A stretch of DNA of 64,000 bases. It comes from Hexactinellida sp. DTS-2022 (taxonomy: Eukaryota > Porifera > Hexactinellida). Positions 22,345 to 31,850 of this stretch are shown one piece after another. The translations under genes were made by a program, and so were the position numbers. The stretch lies in contig JAPNXP010000008.1 of the NCBI GenBank assembly GCA_028753945.1, forward strand, positions 2,852,001-2,916,000, written 5' to 3'. The first letter of the stretch is position 1, and each line of letters begins with the position of its first letter. The notes beneath the pieces are model-generated. The model was not told where the DNA came from. It made no database searches and saw nothing but the letters and a program-made list of their open reading frames with translations.

Positions 22345-23900
22345 CTAATTAGTAAATATTTGAAAACTTGTTTCGATCTGAGTACGACAGATTGGACAGG
22401 GATCTCCTAATTCCTCAATTCTTTTAGCACACTCAGCGCAACAATTTGCATGCCTGCAAGGTAAAAATATCCAGGTAGTTGTTCGGATAGTGAGACAAAC
22501 TACACAACTATTTTGATTGTCAGTAACTATATTTTCTTCATCAGATTCGTTAGACTCTTCAGAATAATCGGTATGGTTAACAGTGGTAACCCTTCCAATA
22601 GTATGACTGATAGCTTCCAAATATTTCCTAGGATTATAACTTCCTGTCGTTAATTTAAGCTTACATGCAGTACGACGTTCAGCATTGAGAATGTTCATCT
22701 TTTTTCTTGTTCTGCTGATTTCTTTGCCAGAGCATAACCTTCCAATTTCATTATCTGTGTCAATGATGATTTCATTTAATATATTCATAAAATTCCAAAC
22801 TCTTGGATGTCCACACTTAACTCTCCTTTTCAGTTTAGAATGAAAACTTTCTGCTCCATTATTAGTTGAGACAGGCGCGTCAAAGATTGATAATTCTTCA
22901 GGGCATATGTGTCCTATCCATCTCTTTCTGAAGTACTTTTTTAATTTCTCTAATTTAATTTCTTCAGCAGCTGGCAGAGTTGTCGGAGATTCAAGGAAGG
23001 TAAATGTTGACAAAATGTGACATGCTAGAAGAAATGGTATTGCCATCAAATGACGAATGTATGTTGCTAGCTGTTGATGTTCTCTGAAACTCTTTACAAG
23101 TCCTAGTTTTTGAGTTTTAGTCCATATACATTGTGTCAAATGAAACCAGCAACCATATACCTTAACATTTGGATATACCTCTTTCATTGAGTTGCGTGAG
23201 CCGGTTCCCAATCGGACATACATAGTTTGGGTTGAAATTGCGGAATGAGACTACTTATTCTGTCTACACTGCTGTATAGAGTTGTCCTTTTTACCTGTCA
23301 TAAGGCAAAAGATAGCTGGCAGAGTATGATTGTCAAATGTTACAAAGAGCGTCCAGAGCTGATAGAATTGAATCGGAACTGCAAAGAAGGTTCCGTCAAA
23401 CTGAATATTACTGATTCGAGTTAATATGTTCCTTCATCGTATCCGAAAAACAATTTGATTATTTAGACCTATGACTGTGCTTCTGTGGAATTGTCCAAAA
23501 GATGTGGTTGGTAACATTTCCGAAAACTCGAAAGCAGTAGTTGGAATAATTGGTTGTGTAATTCTCCTCGATCGATACATAGAAGATTCGCATTCTTTAA
23601 ATGATACCTCACAAGCAGCAGGATCTTCACGTGTTACGTCATCAAATACTTTTTTGAGGTTTTCTTGGGAAGATTTGGCAATACTCTTGCATTTTGATTT
23701 TAACCTCTAGGATTCTGAGTGGTATTCTGATGATGTGTGATTATGGTTTACCATAGGAGTTATCAAATTTGTGGTCATGTTTAGCTTAGCAGTAGCTCGA
23801 CAGCCTTTTCTGAAAAGAACACATTTCATGTAAGCTTTGTTTTCCTTCACTTTATATTTAAGATATATATTTTGCCTCTAATATGCTTGTAAGTATCTAA
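22345..23900 (-). pseudogene. MULE transposase with FLYWCH zinc finger and C-terminal RING finger (copy 1, frameshifted)
   Basis: Read on the minus strand with frame changes. A FLYWCH-type finger (about 23890-23740) shows MKCVLFRKGCRATAKLNM then VNHNHTSS, giving the C..C...H.H pattern. A linker MYRSRRITQPIIPTTAFEF follows. The MULE catalytic core has FDGTFFAVPIQFYQLW (first Asp), frame-shifted PKLCMSDWEPAHATQ (second Asp), VYGCWFHLTQCIW (Cys/His) and TNNGAESFHSKLKR (Glu). An open 292-codon stretch (22345-23223) runs into an acidic linker and a C3HC4 RING finger, CVVC…LPCRHANCCAEC…CPICR, 13 residues from the end. The RING resembles those of IAP/MAPL-type ubiquitin ligases. Known: MULE transposases cut and paste with 9-bp duplications. 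Inference: the RING could modify host or transposase proteins. At least two frameshifts near 23224-23330 disable this copy. Confidence 0.82.
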
Positions 23901-23979
23901 CTCGTATTCCATTTAAGAGATCACCAGATGAAATAAATGAAAGTTAACAAACCGAATCAGATACACTATTTGAATGGCG

Positions 23980-24055
23980 GATGTTTCGTCTCCGGAATTT
24001 TCGTCGCCTGGATGTTTCGTCGCCGGAAGTTTCGTCGCCGGATGTTTCGTCCCCC
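23980..24055. repeat. left inverted terminal array of the FLYWCH-MULE (5 units)
   Basis: Units ATGTTTCGTCGCCGG with variants (AATTTTCGTCGCCTGG, AAGTTTCGTCGCCGG); reverse complement of the right array. Confidence 0.93.
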
Positions 24056-24204
24056 AACTGTATTAAGTGTAATAACGATGTGTAATGTTTATAAATACAT
24101 GTAAAGTTAAAACAATTAGAAGAGTACTGTTTAATTATATATCCAATAAATAAAAATGAAAATATAATAGTTGAAATAATAGTAAAATAAAGTTGAAATA
24201 TATA

Positions 24205-25620
24205 TTAGAAAGTAAAATTATGTGCTATACCTCTTAAATATGTAAGAAGGTCACGATTAGAATAATCTGAGACCAAATTGTATAGCCTTCCCTCACGCTC
24301 AATACTTAATTTCGAAGGTTGAGGAAAATTTCCTCCTTCCCATTTAGCGTATTTCACATCTTGTATCCCTTGCTCTCGTTGTAAAAGTTTAACGAATTTC
24401 GGAAAACTGGGATGAGAACATGAAATGCTTGATTGAAAAGCGTTATGCCATCCCTCAACAGCGTTATTGGTTCGAGCTGTTTTGTTTATTACGTGATAAT
24501 ACATATTCCACATCCTAATGGGGAATGGAGGTATTCTTCTGGTTTGGTCTGGCAATCTCTTTCCAATGTAGGTTTCTTCGAAATATTCACCAATTTCCAA
24601 CGCACATTGGGGGAAATCCGCCATGAGTATTAAGAAACAGTCAGATACATCGTATTCTGGGACAAATGCCAGACTTGGGAGCATTCTCATGGTTACAGCA
24701 AATTCAGGATCTTCCATGTATTGATTTGTCAATCCCTTTGATTGGATCTTCCTAAAAATATTTTGAGAGAAGTGGAAGAAGCATCCAGACACGACAGCCA
24801 GAAAATGTTCTTCTAGTGCATTGATTGACGCTTTCTCAAAATCTACCATGATGTGAGAAGGGTTTAAGGCAGGTTCTATTTCTAAAAGCTTTCTGAATAT
24901 TCTGTCATAAGTGGTTCCATTTTTGTTGACAGTTAGTATATAAATACAAGGAAATATATAGCCACCTTTTTCAGCGTGGATGGTGTAGAGCTGATAAAAT
25001 TGTTGGGGTACAACTTTAAACGTTCCATCAGCGTACCATCTTTGAGAATCTCTTAATATTGAAAACATTTTTGGTGTAGCGAAGATGATAATTCTACTAT
25101 TATCTCCTACACCAGAATCGAAGAGTAGGAATGATTCGCCCTTTGGAGTTACTCGATATCTTTCTAGAATGTGTATTTCTGACGCCGTTGCTGGGTTAAT
25201 AATTCTTTCAGAACCGTTTTTATGTACACGAATCATTCTCTTAATTGATTCTGTTTTCGGAAGTTTGGTTAGACTTGTATCTGACATAGTTTCAACTCCG
25301 GAAGCAAAAATAGCCCTTGTACTTTCATCTGAATTGTGGCTAGCACGTTCTTTCATTAAATTATAGCCCTTAAGCATTTCAATGCGTGAAATATCCGGTC
25401 CATGGGTGTGGCTATCAAGGATTTCGTTGAATTCCCTTGGTTTCACAATTGATAAGTCAATGTTGGTGCTTATTCGCGCTTTGCAGTGCCCGCGATTTTC
25501 ACATACCCAGTGGTTTAGTCCATTATTTGATTTATTTAGGGTATAGATGAATCCTAGGATAACAAGTTTATCCTTCCCTCTCTTGCTTCGGATAGATTCT
25601 GCTAATAAAGGAGTTGCCAT
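24205..25620 (-). CDS. FLYWCH zinc-finger MULE transposase, open
   Basis: 471 residues from the ATG at 25620 (opening MATPLLAESIRSKRG). An in-frame ATG 49 codons upstream would add a hydrophobic run that no FLYWCH-MULE protein has, so I prefer the inner start. Order: FLYWCH-type finger at about 10-75 (WVCENRGHCKARIS, then SHTHG); a linker; the MULE DDE core with RWYADGTFKVVPQQFYQLY (first Asp, near 210), SHIMVDFEKASINALEEHF (second Asp, near 265), VSGCFFHFSQNIFRKIQ (C..H, near 286) and TNNAVEGWHNAFQSSI (Glu, near 390). It probably binds the tandem-array ends and catalyses nuclear cut-and-paste transposition. All catalytic-type residues are present and the frame is unbroken, so this copy may be functional. 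Family known from animals; exact relatives not determined. Confidence 0.9.
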   Translation of the reverse strand: MATPLLAESIRSKRGKDKLVILGFIYTLNKSNNGLNHWVCENRGHCKARISTNIDLSIVKPREFNEILDSHTHGPDISRIEMLKGYNLMKERASHNSDESTRAIFASGVETMSDTSLTKLPKTESIKRMIRVHKNGSERIINPATASEIHILERYRVTPKGESFLLFDSGVGDNSRIIIFATPKMFSILRDSQRWYADGTFKVVPQQFYQLYTIHAEKGGYIFPCIYILTVNKNGTTYDRIFRKLLEIEPALNPSHIMVDFEKASINALEEHFLAVVSGCFFHFSQNIFRKIQSKGLTNQYMEDPEFAVTMRMLPSLAFVPEYDVSDCFLILMADFPQCALEIGEYFEETYIGKRLPDQTRRIPPFPIRMWNMYYHVINKTARTNNAVEGWHNAFQSSISCSHPSFPKFVKLLQREQGIQDVKYAKWEGGNFPQPSKLSIEREGRLYNLVSDYSNRDLLTYLRGIAHNFTF

Positions 25621-25799
25621 ATTTCGAATAATTAATGAGAAATCGAGACAGATATGCCATTTATACTTATCAGATCTATCACTAGATATAAAACCAATTA
25701 GTAACAATATGTAACATAAAATACAAATTAGAAACCATAGGTGACATAAAATAAACATTGTAAACACTGTAAGGTATCAAAAACTGTGTGCCAATAATT

Positions 25800-25908
25800 T
25801 TCCAGCGACGAAACATCCAGCGACGAAACTTCCGGCGACGAAACATCCAGGCGACGAAAAATCCGGGACGAAACATCCGGCGACGAAACATCCAGCGACG
25901 AAACATCC
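25800..25908. repeat. right inverted terminal array of the FLYWCH-MULE (7 units)
   Basis: Seven units of 14-16 bp with consensus CCGGCGACGAAACAT, running up to the element end at TTTACC. Confidence 0.93.
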
Positions 25909-26089
25909 GTTTACCACACTATTTATAGTAATCGATAAATTGATGCTGTTGTTTTGCTTCATTCATGTACATGCGAATCCTAACAAACATTTTTGCCTAT
26001 TTTAAACAGTATTAGATTCAAAACCAAACAAATTAAGTGAAATAATATAGAATTACATTCATAAAATAACAACTAAATCTGTTCCAAAT

Positions 26090-26250
26090 AGAGTCTAACA
26101 ATTGACAACTCCTCAATAGAGTCGAACAATTGACAACTCCTCTCAAATATAGTCGAACAATTGACAATTCCTCTGAAATAGAGTCGAACAATTGACAATT
26201 CCTCTCAAATAGAGTCGAACAATTGACAACATGACAAATTCGAACAATTG
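26090..26250. repeat. right terminal tandem array of the MULE-RING element
   Basis: Six units with core AATAGAGTCGAACAATTGAC, inverted relative to 22040-22205 and separated from it by the transposase gene and the nested MULE. Confidence 0.9.
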
Positions 26251-26268
26251 CATGCGCCCCTACAATCC

Positions 26269-26850
26269 AAGTAAAAATGCTATCTAGGGCCCTACAATCA
26301 TTGTAGGGCCCTAGATAGCATTTTTACTCGTTTGAATATTGGAAGAAGCAGGTGAATTGAAAGTATAGTCTCAAAATGATTTAGCCTAAACTCTAAACCA
26401 CGAGCAGTAGCTGTTGTTTTACCTCTGCAGTCTCAGCTAAGTGATGCATCACTTGAAGTAGTACATCATATTCGTTTCGAGTTGCTGTTAAAAGTTTACA
26501 ACGAAGTACCCAACGAGTTGGACATGCTGGTCGTCGAACAGCAGAGTTTAGTTCATCGTCTGGATGAAGCCACTGTGTAGCTTCCTCACCAAATCGAATC
26601 TTTTACGGCTGTCTCTTATGAAATTAGATTGGGAATTTGAAAATTTTGTAAAATCATAACTCCAACGATTGCTTTCAATAGCATGTTGAAGATCCAAATT
26701 GACATCGTGGCGCGTGGTTTTTGCAATAAACAATAACAGCTTCTGGAACAATTTTCTGGATTTCTGCTTTTACACCTTTATGAATTCCTGTCATATTTGC
26801 TGCTCCATCGTATACTTGACCACGACAGTAGCAAATATCAATATTAAGCC
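26269..26850 (-). pseudogene. hAT transposase relic, central block
   Basis: The minus strand reads YDGAANMTGIHKGVKAEIQK and IVYCKNHA (near 26815-26710), the usual hAT YDGAxNMxG and CxxHxL region. After a decayed stretch with stops it reads CPTRWVLRCKLLTATRNEYD (near 26520-26450). This is upstream of, and continuous with, the C-terminal block at 21287-22029. A perfect 59-bp palindrome (26270-26328) interrupts its 3' end next to the MULE insertion. Confidence 0.78.
26270..26328. repeat. perfect 59-bp palindrome (29-bp arms, 1-bp centre)
   Basis: Starts AGTAAAAATGCTATCTAGGG and returns as its exact complement ending …GCATTTTTACT, with a single C at the centre. It starts 2 bp after the right target duplication of the MULE-RING element and lies where hAT coding sequence would be expected. 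Confidence 0.95.
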
Positions 26851-26983
26851 TTAGAATGAAATTTCCTATTCTTAAAATGAATTTCGAAATTTACTTACTC
26901 TCAACCGTGGGGGGGATAATCCCCACCTGTTCAAATTATGGGGGCGATGATCTCCCCCATCCCCCCCGCTTTCGACGCCCGTG

Positions 26984-28410
26984 GTGCCGACTATACTTTA
27001 GTATAGTGGCCCAGTATTGAAATCACTGCCTTTAATATTATTATTTTTAATGTACCGACTATACTTTAGTATAGTGGCCCAGTATTGAAATCACTGCCTT
27101 TAATATTATTATTTTTAATGTGCCGACTATACTTTAGTATAGTGGCCCAGTATTGAAATCACTGCCTTTAATAGTATTATTTTTAATGTGCCGACTATAC
27201 TATATTATAGTGGCCCAGTATTGAAATCACTACCTTTATTTTACTGTGCCGAGTCACTGCCGACTATAGTATAGTATACTGGCCCAGTATGTATTGAAAT
27301 CACTGCCTTTATTATTACTGTGCCGACTATACCGGTATTTCTCAAACTTTTTTCGGACAGCGCCCCTTGTCAACAATTTTCCATCTATACCGCCCCCCTC
27401 CACTAAAACTCAATATTACATTTTGTAATTGTTTAACAAATCCGTATTTGATTTATTGAATCAGCACTAATGCAGTCTACATTTATTTTACTATTCATTT
27501 ATTCGATCGAGTTCATCAATTCTTTCGGTTTAGATTTTTTACTGTGCCGACTATACTATAGTATAGTGGCCCAGTATTGGAATCACTGCCTTTATTATTA
27601 TTATTTTTACTGTGCCGACTATACTATAGTATAGTGGCCCAGTAATAATCCTACTGCCTTTAATATTATTATTATTACTGTGCCGACTATACTATAGTAT
27701 AGTGGCCCAGTATTGGAATCACTGCCTTTATTATTATTATTATTATTACTGTGCCGACTATACTATAGTATAGTGGCCCAGTATTGGAATCACTGCCTTT
27801 ATTATTACTGTGCCGACTATACTACAGTATAGTGGCCCAGTTCTAATCTTACTGCCTTGGTTAGTCATTATTACTGTGCCGACGATACTATAGTATAGTG
27901 GCCCAGTTCTAATCTCAGTGCCTTGGTTAGTTATTACTGTGCCGACTATACTATAGTATAGTGGCCCAGTATTGGTCTTAGTGCTTTGGTTAGTTATTAC
28001 TGTGCCGACTATACTATAGTATAGTGGCCCAGTTCTAATCTTACTGCCTTTAATAATATTTTTTTTTTTTAAACTGTGCCGACTATACTATAGTATAGTG
28101 GCCCAGTATTGGAATCACTGCCTTTATTATTATTATTTTTTACTGTGCCGACTATACTATAGTATAGTGGCCCAGTATTGGAATCACTGCCTTTATTATT
28201 TATTTTATTACTGTGCCGACTATACTATAGTATAGTGGCCCAGTTCTAATCTTACTGCCTTTATTTTTATTTTTATTATTTTTACTGTGCCGACTATACT
28301 ATAGTATAGTGGCCCAGTTCGAATCTTACTGCCTTTATTTTTATTTTTACTGTGCCGACTATACTATAGTATAGTGGCCCAGTTCTAATCCCACTGCCTT
28401 TATTTTTTTT
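26984..28410 (+). repeat. near-palindromic minisatellite, about 19 monomers
   Basis: Tandem monomers of 58-73 bp: ACTGTGCCGAC, a core CTATACTATAGTATAG, TGGCCCAGT, then AATC(A/T)(T/C)ACTGCCTTT and an ATT-rich linker of variable length. The ~35-bp centre is itself a near-palindrome (ACTG(T/G)GCC…GGC(A/C)CAGT). GTGCCGAC or close variants start at about 26984, 27051, 27120, 27188, 27246, 27320, 27543, 27613, 27680, 27750, 27817, 27877, 27939, 28002, 28074, 28145, 28214, 28287 and 28348. The first four have a TTTA- or ATTA-type centre. A truncated hAT-like fragment (about 27332-27537, CCGGTATTTCTCAAAC) is inserted. Further groups occur at 36862-37115 and 39255-39450. Confidence 0.93.
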
Positions 28411-31124
28411 TTTTTTTTTTCTCCGTAGACGGTACCCTGGCCAGAGCTCTATAGTTGATGGGCTGAAACTTGGCATGTAGGTGCGGTGGGACCGTCTAAT
28501 TTGCACCTGGGGTTACGATTTTTTATTAAGAAATTTTTGACACATCTTTAACACCTTTCAGATTTTGTCTGGTCCATAACTCAAAATATGTTTTACTAAA
28601 CCCGAAAATTTTATTTCATAATTGGATTCCCCATAAAATTCTGCGTCTGATGGGAGAAGAAAACTTTCAATAAAGAGTTTTATTTCTGCCATAAATGGGG
28701 GTTGAAATTTCTTTGTTTACTCACACTTCAGTTTCAGTATAACTGTTAAATCTAATTCCATTGTTTCAACTTGTAATAATTATATTGATTTAACTTGTTA
28801 AATCTTACTCTATTGATTCAACTTGCGATAATTAAATTGATTTAACTTATAAATTCCAGCTGGTTTCTATTTAATTTACCATACAATGGATTAAATAAAA
28901 TAATATAATATAAGGAATTTGTTGACTTAATTCAACTCAACCGTGGATAACAATGCTAATATAAATAACTAATAATATAATTTATTATCAATACATAATG
29001 AATGAATGGCATCAAACTCAAGATGGTTTAAGATAGAAACAAACTTCAAATTTATCTACCGTTCCTTGTGACTCGGACCAATTAACAAATGCTTCTTCAC
29101 ACCTTGGGCGTTGATGACTTGGCGAAAAAAAATCCAAAATTGCAGCCTGCGCCGACAGCATGTTCCTTTGGAGGCACTATCAATAAACAACCAACAAAAT
29201 ATAGTGCCACCAAAGGAACATGCGTCGGCACAGGGTGCAATTTTGGATTTTTATTATTTTTATTTCTCCGTAGCAGGTGCCCTGGCCACACCTGTATACA
29301 TTTAGGGCAGAAACTTGGCATGTAGTTGCGGAGGGACCGTCTAATTTGCACCTGGGGTTACGATTTTTGATTACCCAATTTTTGACACATCTTTGACACC
29401 TTTCAAAATTTGTCTGGCCCATAGCTCAAAATATGTTTTAATAAACCCCCAAATTTTATTTCATATTTGGATTCACCATAAAATTCTGCGTCTGATGGGA
29501 GAAGAAAATTTGTTAAAATTGGTTTAATTTCTGCCATAAATGGGGGTTGAAATTCCTTTGTTTACTCAACACTTCAATTTCAATAAAACTGTGAAATCTA
29601 ATTCCATTGTTTCAACTTGTAATAATTATATTGATTTAACTTGTTAAATCTTTCACTATTGTTTCAACTTGCGATAATTAAATTGATTCAACTTATAAAT
29701 TCCAGCTGGCTTCTATTTAATTCTAGTATTACTATACAATGGATTAAATATAATATAATAATATAAGGAAATTGTTGACTAAACTCAAATCACCGTGGAT
29801 AACATTGCTAAAATATATAACTAATAATATAATTTATTATCAATACTTAATGAATGAATGGCATTAAACTCTAGATGGTTTATGATAGAAACAAACTTCA
29901 AATTCAACAATCGTTCCTTGTGACTCCGACCACTTAACAAATGGTTCTTCACACCTTGGGCGTTGATGACTTGGCGAAAAAAATCCAAAATTGCAGCCTG
30001 CGCCCGACAGCATGTTCCTTTGGAGGCACTATCAATAAACCACCAACAAAATATAGTGCCACCGAAGGAACATGCGTCGGCACAGCTGCAATTTTGGATT
30101 TTTTATTTCTCCGTAGCAGGTGCCCTGGCCACACCATTATACATTGAGGGCTGAAACTTGGCATGTAGATGCGGAGTGCCCTTCTAATTTGCACCTGGGG
30201 TTACGATTTTTGATTAACCAATTTTGGACACATTTTTGACACCTTTCAAAATTTGTCTGGTCCATAACTAAATAAATGATTTACTAAACCCCAAAATTTT
30301 ATTTCATTTTTGGATTCATCATAAAATTCTGCGTCTGATGGGTGAAGAAAACTTTCAATAAATGGTTTAATTTCTGCCATAAATGGGGGTTGAAATTTCT
30401 TTGTTTACTCAACACTTCAATTTCAATAAAACTGTGAAATCTAATTCCATTGTTTCAACTTGTAATAATTATATTGATTTATCTTGTTAAATCTTTCACT
30501 ATTGTTTCAACTTGCGATAATTAAATTGATTTAACTTATAAATTGCAGCTGGCTTCTATTTAATTTACCATACAATGGATTAAATAAAATAATATAATAT
30601 AAGGAATTTGTTGACTTAATTCAACTCAACCGTGGATAACAATGCTAAGATAAATAACTAATAATATAATTTATTATCAATACATAATGAATGAATGGCA
30701 TCAAACTCAAGATGGTTTAAGATAGAAACAAACTTCAAATTTATCTACCGTTCTTTGTGACTCGGACCAATTAACAAATGCTTCTTCACACCTTGGGCGT
30801 TGATGACTTGGCGAAAAAAAATCCAAAATTGCAGCCTGCGCCGACAGCATGTTCCTTTGGAGGCACTGTTGCATGAGAAATTGACCCCCATGAGAAAATG
30901 ACCCCCCTATTCATATGAACCATGGATACCGTTTAGGGGGTCATTTTCTCACGGGGGTCATTTCATTATGCAAGCCCCGTGAGAAAATGACCCCCCATAA
31001 ATTTCCGCATTGTCATTGCAATAATATATAGACTACTTGAACAAAACAATGATGTAGTGACAATTATACAAAATGACTTGCCAACTATGTTAATTAACTG
31101 AATACTTCTTCTGGCAAAGTACTA

Positions 31125-31850
31125 CAGTGGAGCCTCCTATAACGGACACTCCAAATAGCGGACAACCTCTAAATAACGGACAACGGTTCCGGTCCCAAGG
31201 TGTCCGTTGTTCAGAGGCTCTGTTGCATGAGAAATTGACCCCCATGAGAAAATGACCCCCCTCTTCATATGAACCATGGATACCGTTTAGGGGGTCATTT
31301 TCTCACGGGGGTCATTTCTTTATGCAAGCCCCGTGAGAAAATGACCCCCCCATAAATTTCCGCGTTGTCATTGCAATAATGTAAAGACTACTTGAACAAA
31401 ACAATGATGCAGTGACAATTATACAAAATGACTTGGCAACTATGTTAATTAACTGAATACTTCTGGCAATGTACTATTTATATTTGTTGGTATACTAGTA
31501 ATATGATAAATAAGAGTATTTTTTGAGTAAACTTTATTTAGCCATAATTATTCGAAATTAGCCATTTTAATGACAAATAAGAGTTAGAGCTTCAATATTT
31601 ATAGTTCCAAGTAATTAGTATGTTGTCTGGTCATTTTGTATAATTGTCACTACATCATTGTTTTGTTCAAGTAGTCTACATTATTGCAATGACAATGCGG
31701 AAATTTATTGGGGGGGGTCATTTTCTCACGGGGCTTGCATAAAGAAATGACCCCCGTGAGAAAATGACCCCCTAAACGGTATCCATGGTTCATATGAAGA
31801 GGGGGGTCATTTTCTCACGGGGGTCAATTTCTCATGCAACAGCTCTACTG
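31125..31850. mobile_element. Tigger/pogo-like MITE (CAGTGGAGCCTCC), split by the inner foldback
   Basis: Ends CAGTGGAGCCTCC and …GCTCTACTG with TA on both sides (31123-31124, 31851-31852). Only about 100 bp without the insertion. Words ATAACGGACA are repeated. The uninterrupted outer sequence GCAATGTACTATTTATATTT is seen in the inner foldback copy, confirming the insertion site. Related copy at 43768-43957. Confidence 0.85.
31221..31841. mobile_element. TGTTGCATGAG foldback element (inner copy), GCTC duplication
   Basis: Same termini as the outer copy, 621 bp, flanked by GCTC at 31217-31220 and 31842-31845. Nearly identical arm sequence shows recent activity of the family. Confidence 0.88.

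Larger units (their letters stand above)
23973..25915 (-). mobile_element. intact-looking FLYWCH-MULE transposon with ACACTATTT duplication
   Basis: Perfect 9-bp direct repeats ACACTATTT at 23964-23972 and 25916-25924. The ends are inverted arrays of a 15-16-bp repeat, CCGGCGACGAAACAT: five units at the left (23980-24055) and seven at the right (25800-25908). One long open reading frame on the minus strand encodes the transposase. Total 1943 bp. Undamaged frame and exact duplications suggest a recent insertion. It sits in the 5' part of the MULE-RING element. Confidence 0.95.
22030..26259 (-). mobile_element. FLYWCH-MULE-RING transposon with CTACAATCC duplication and tandem-repeat ends
   Basis: 9-bp direct repeats CTACAATCC flank it (22021-22029 and 26260-26268), the length typical of Mutator-like elements. 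The ends GGGGAAGCTGCAATTGTTCG and, inverted, GGGCGCATGCAATTGTTCG lead into arrays of about six ~32-bp repeats (22040-22205 and 26090-26250) with the core GTCAATTGTTCGACTCTATT, in opposite orientation. Encodes a frameshifted transposase (22345-23900) and holds a younger MULE at 23973-25915. About 2.28 kb without it. Confidence 0.92.
21127..26983 (-). mobile_element. hAT element with GTGCCGAC target duplication, host of two nested MULEs
   Basis: Termini CAGGGGCGTCGGAAGC and, inverted, CACGGGCGTCGAAAGC. Perfect 8-bp flanks GTGCCGAC at 21119-21126 and 26984-26991. Carries a decayed hAT transposase on the minus strand in two blocks (26269-26850 and 21287-22029), separated by a 4.2-kb MULE. The coding part begins about 130 bp from the right end with a mid-domain motif, so the transposase N terminus had been lost before or besides the later insertions. 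Inserted exactly in the conserved GTGCCGAC of the palindromic minisatellite. Confidence 0.92.

Noticed and set aside
25621-25767. 49-residue N-terminal extension of the FLYWCH-MULE transposase
   Set aside because: Hydrophobic and unlike FLYWCH-MULE N termini; the inner ATG at 25620 gives a normal start right before the zinc finger.
28294-28506. Open frame with repeated RTGPLYYSIVGTV peptide (also at 36871-37218)
   Set aside because: The peptide is the translation of the palindromic minisatellite; its repetition reflects the DNA repeat, not a protein.
29089-29351. Open frames on both strands of the hairpin modules (also at 29941, 34000, 35421, 37730, 40455)
   Set aside because: The same short peptides recur at every hairpin because the sequence is palindromic; starts and stops vary between copies and no codon bias is visible.
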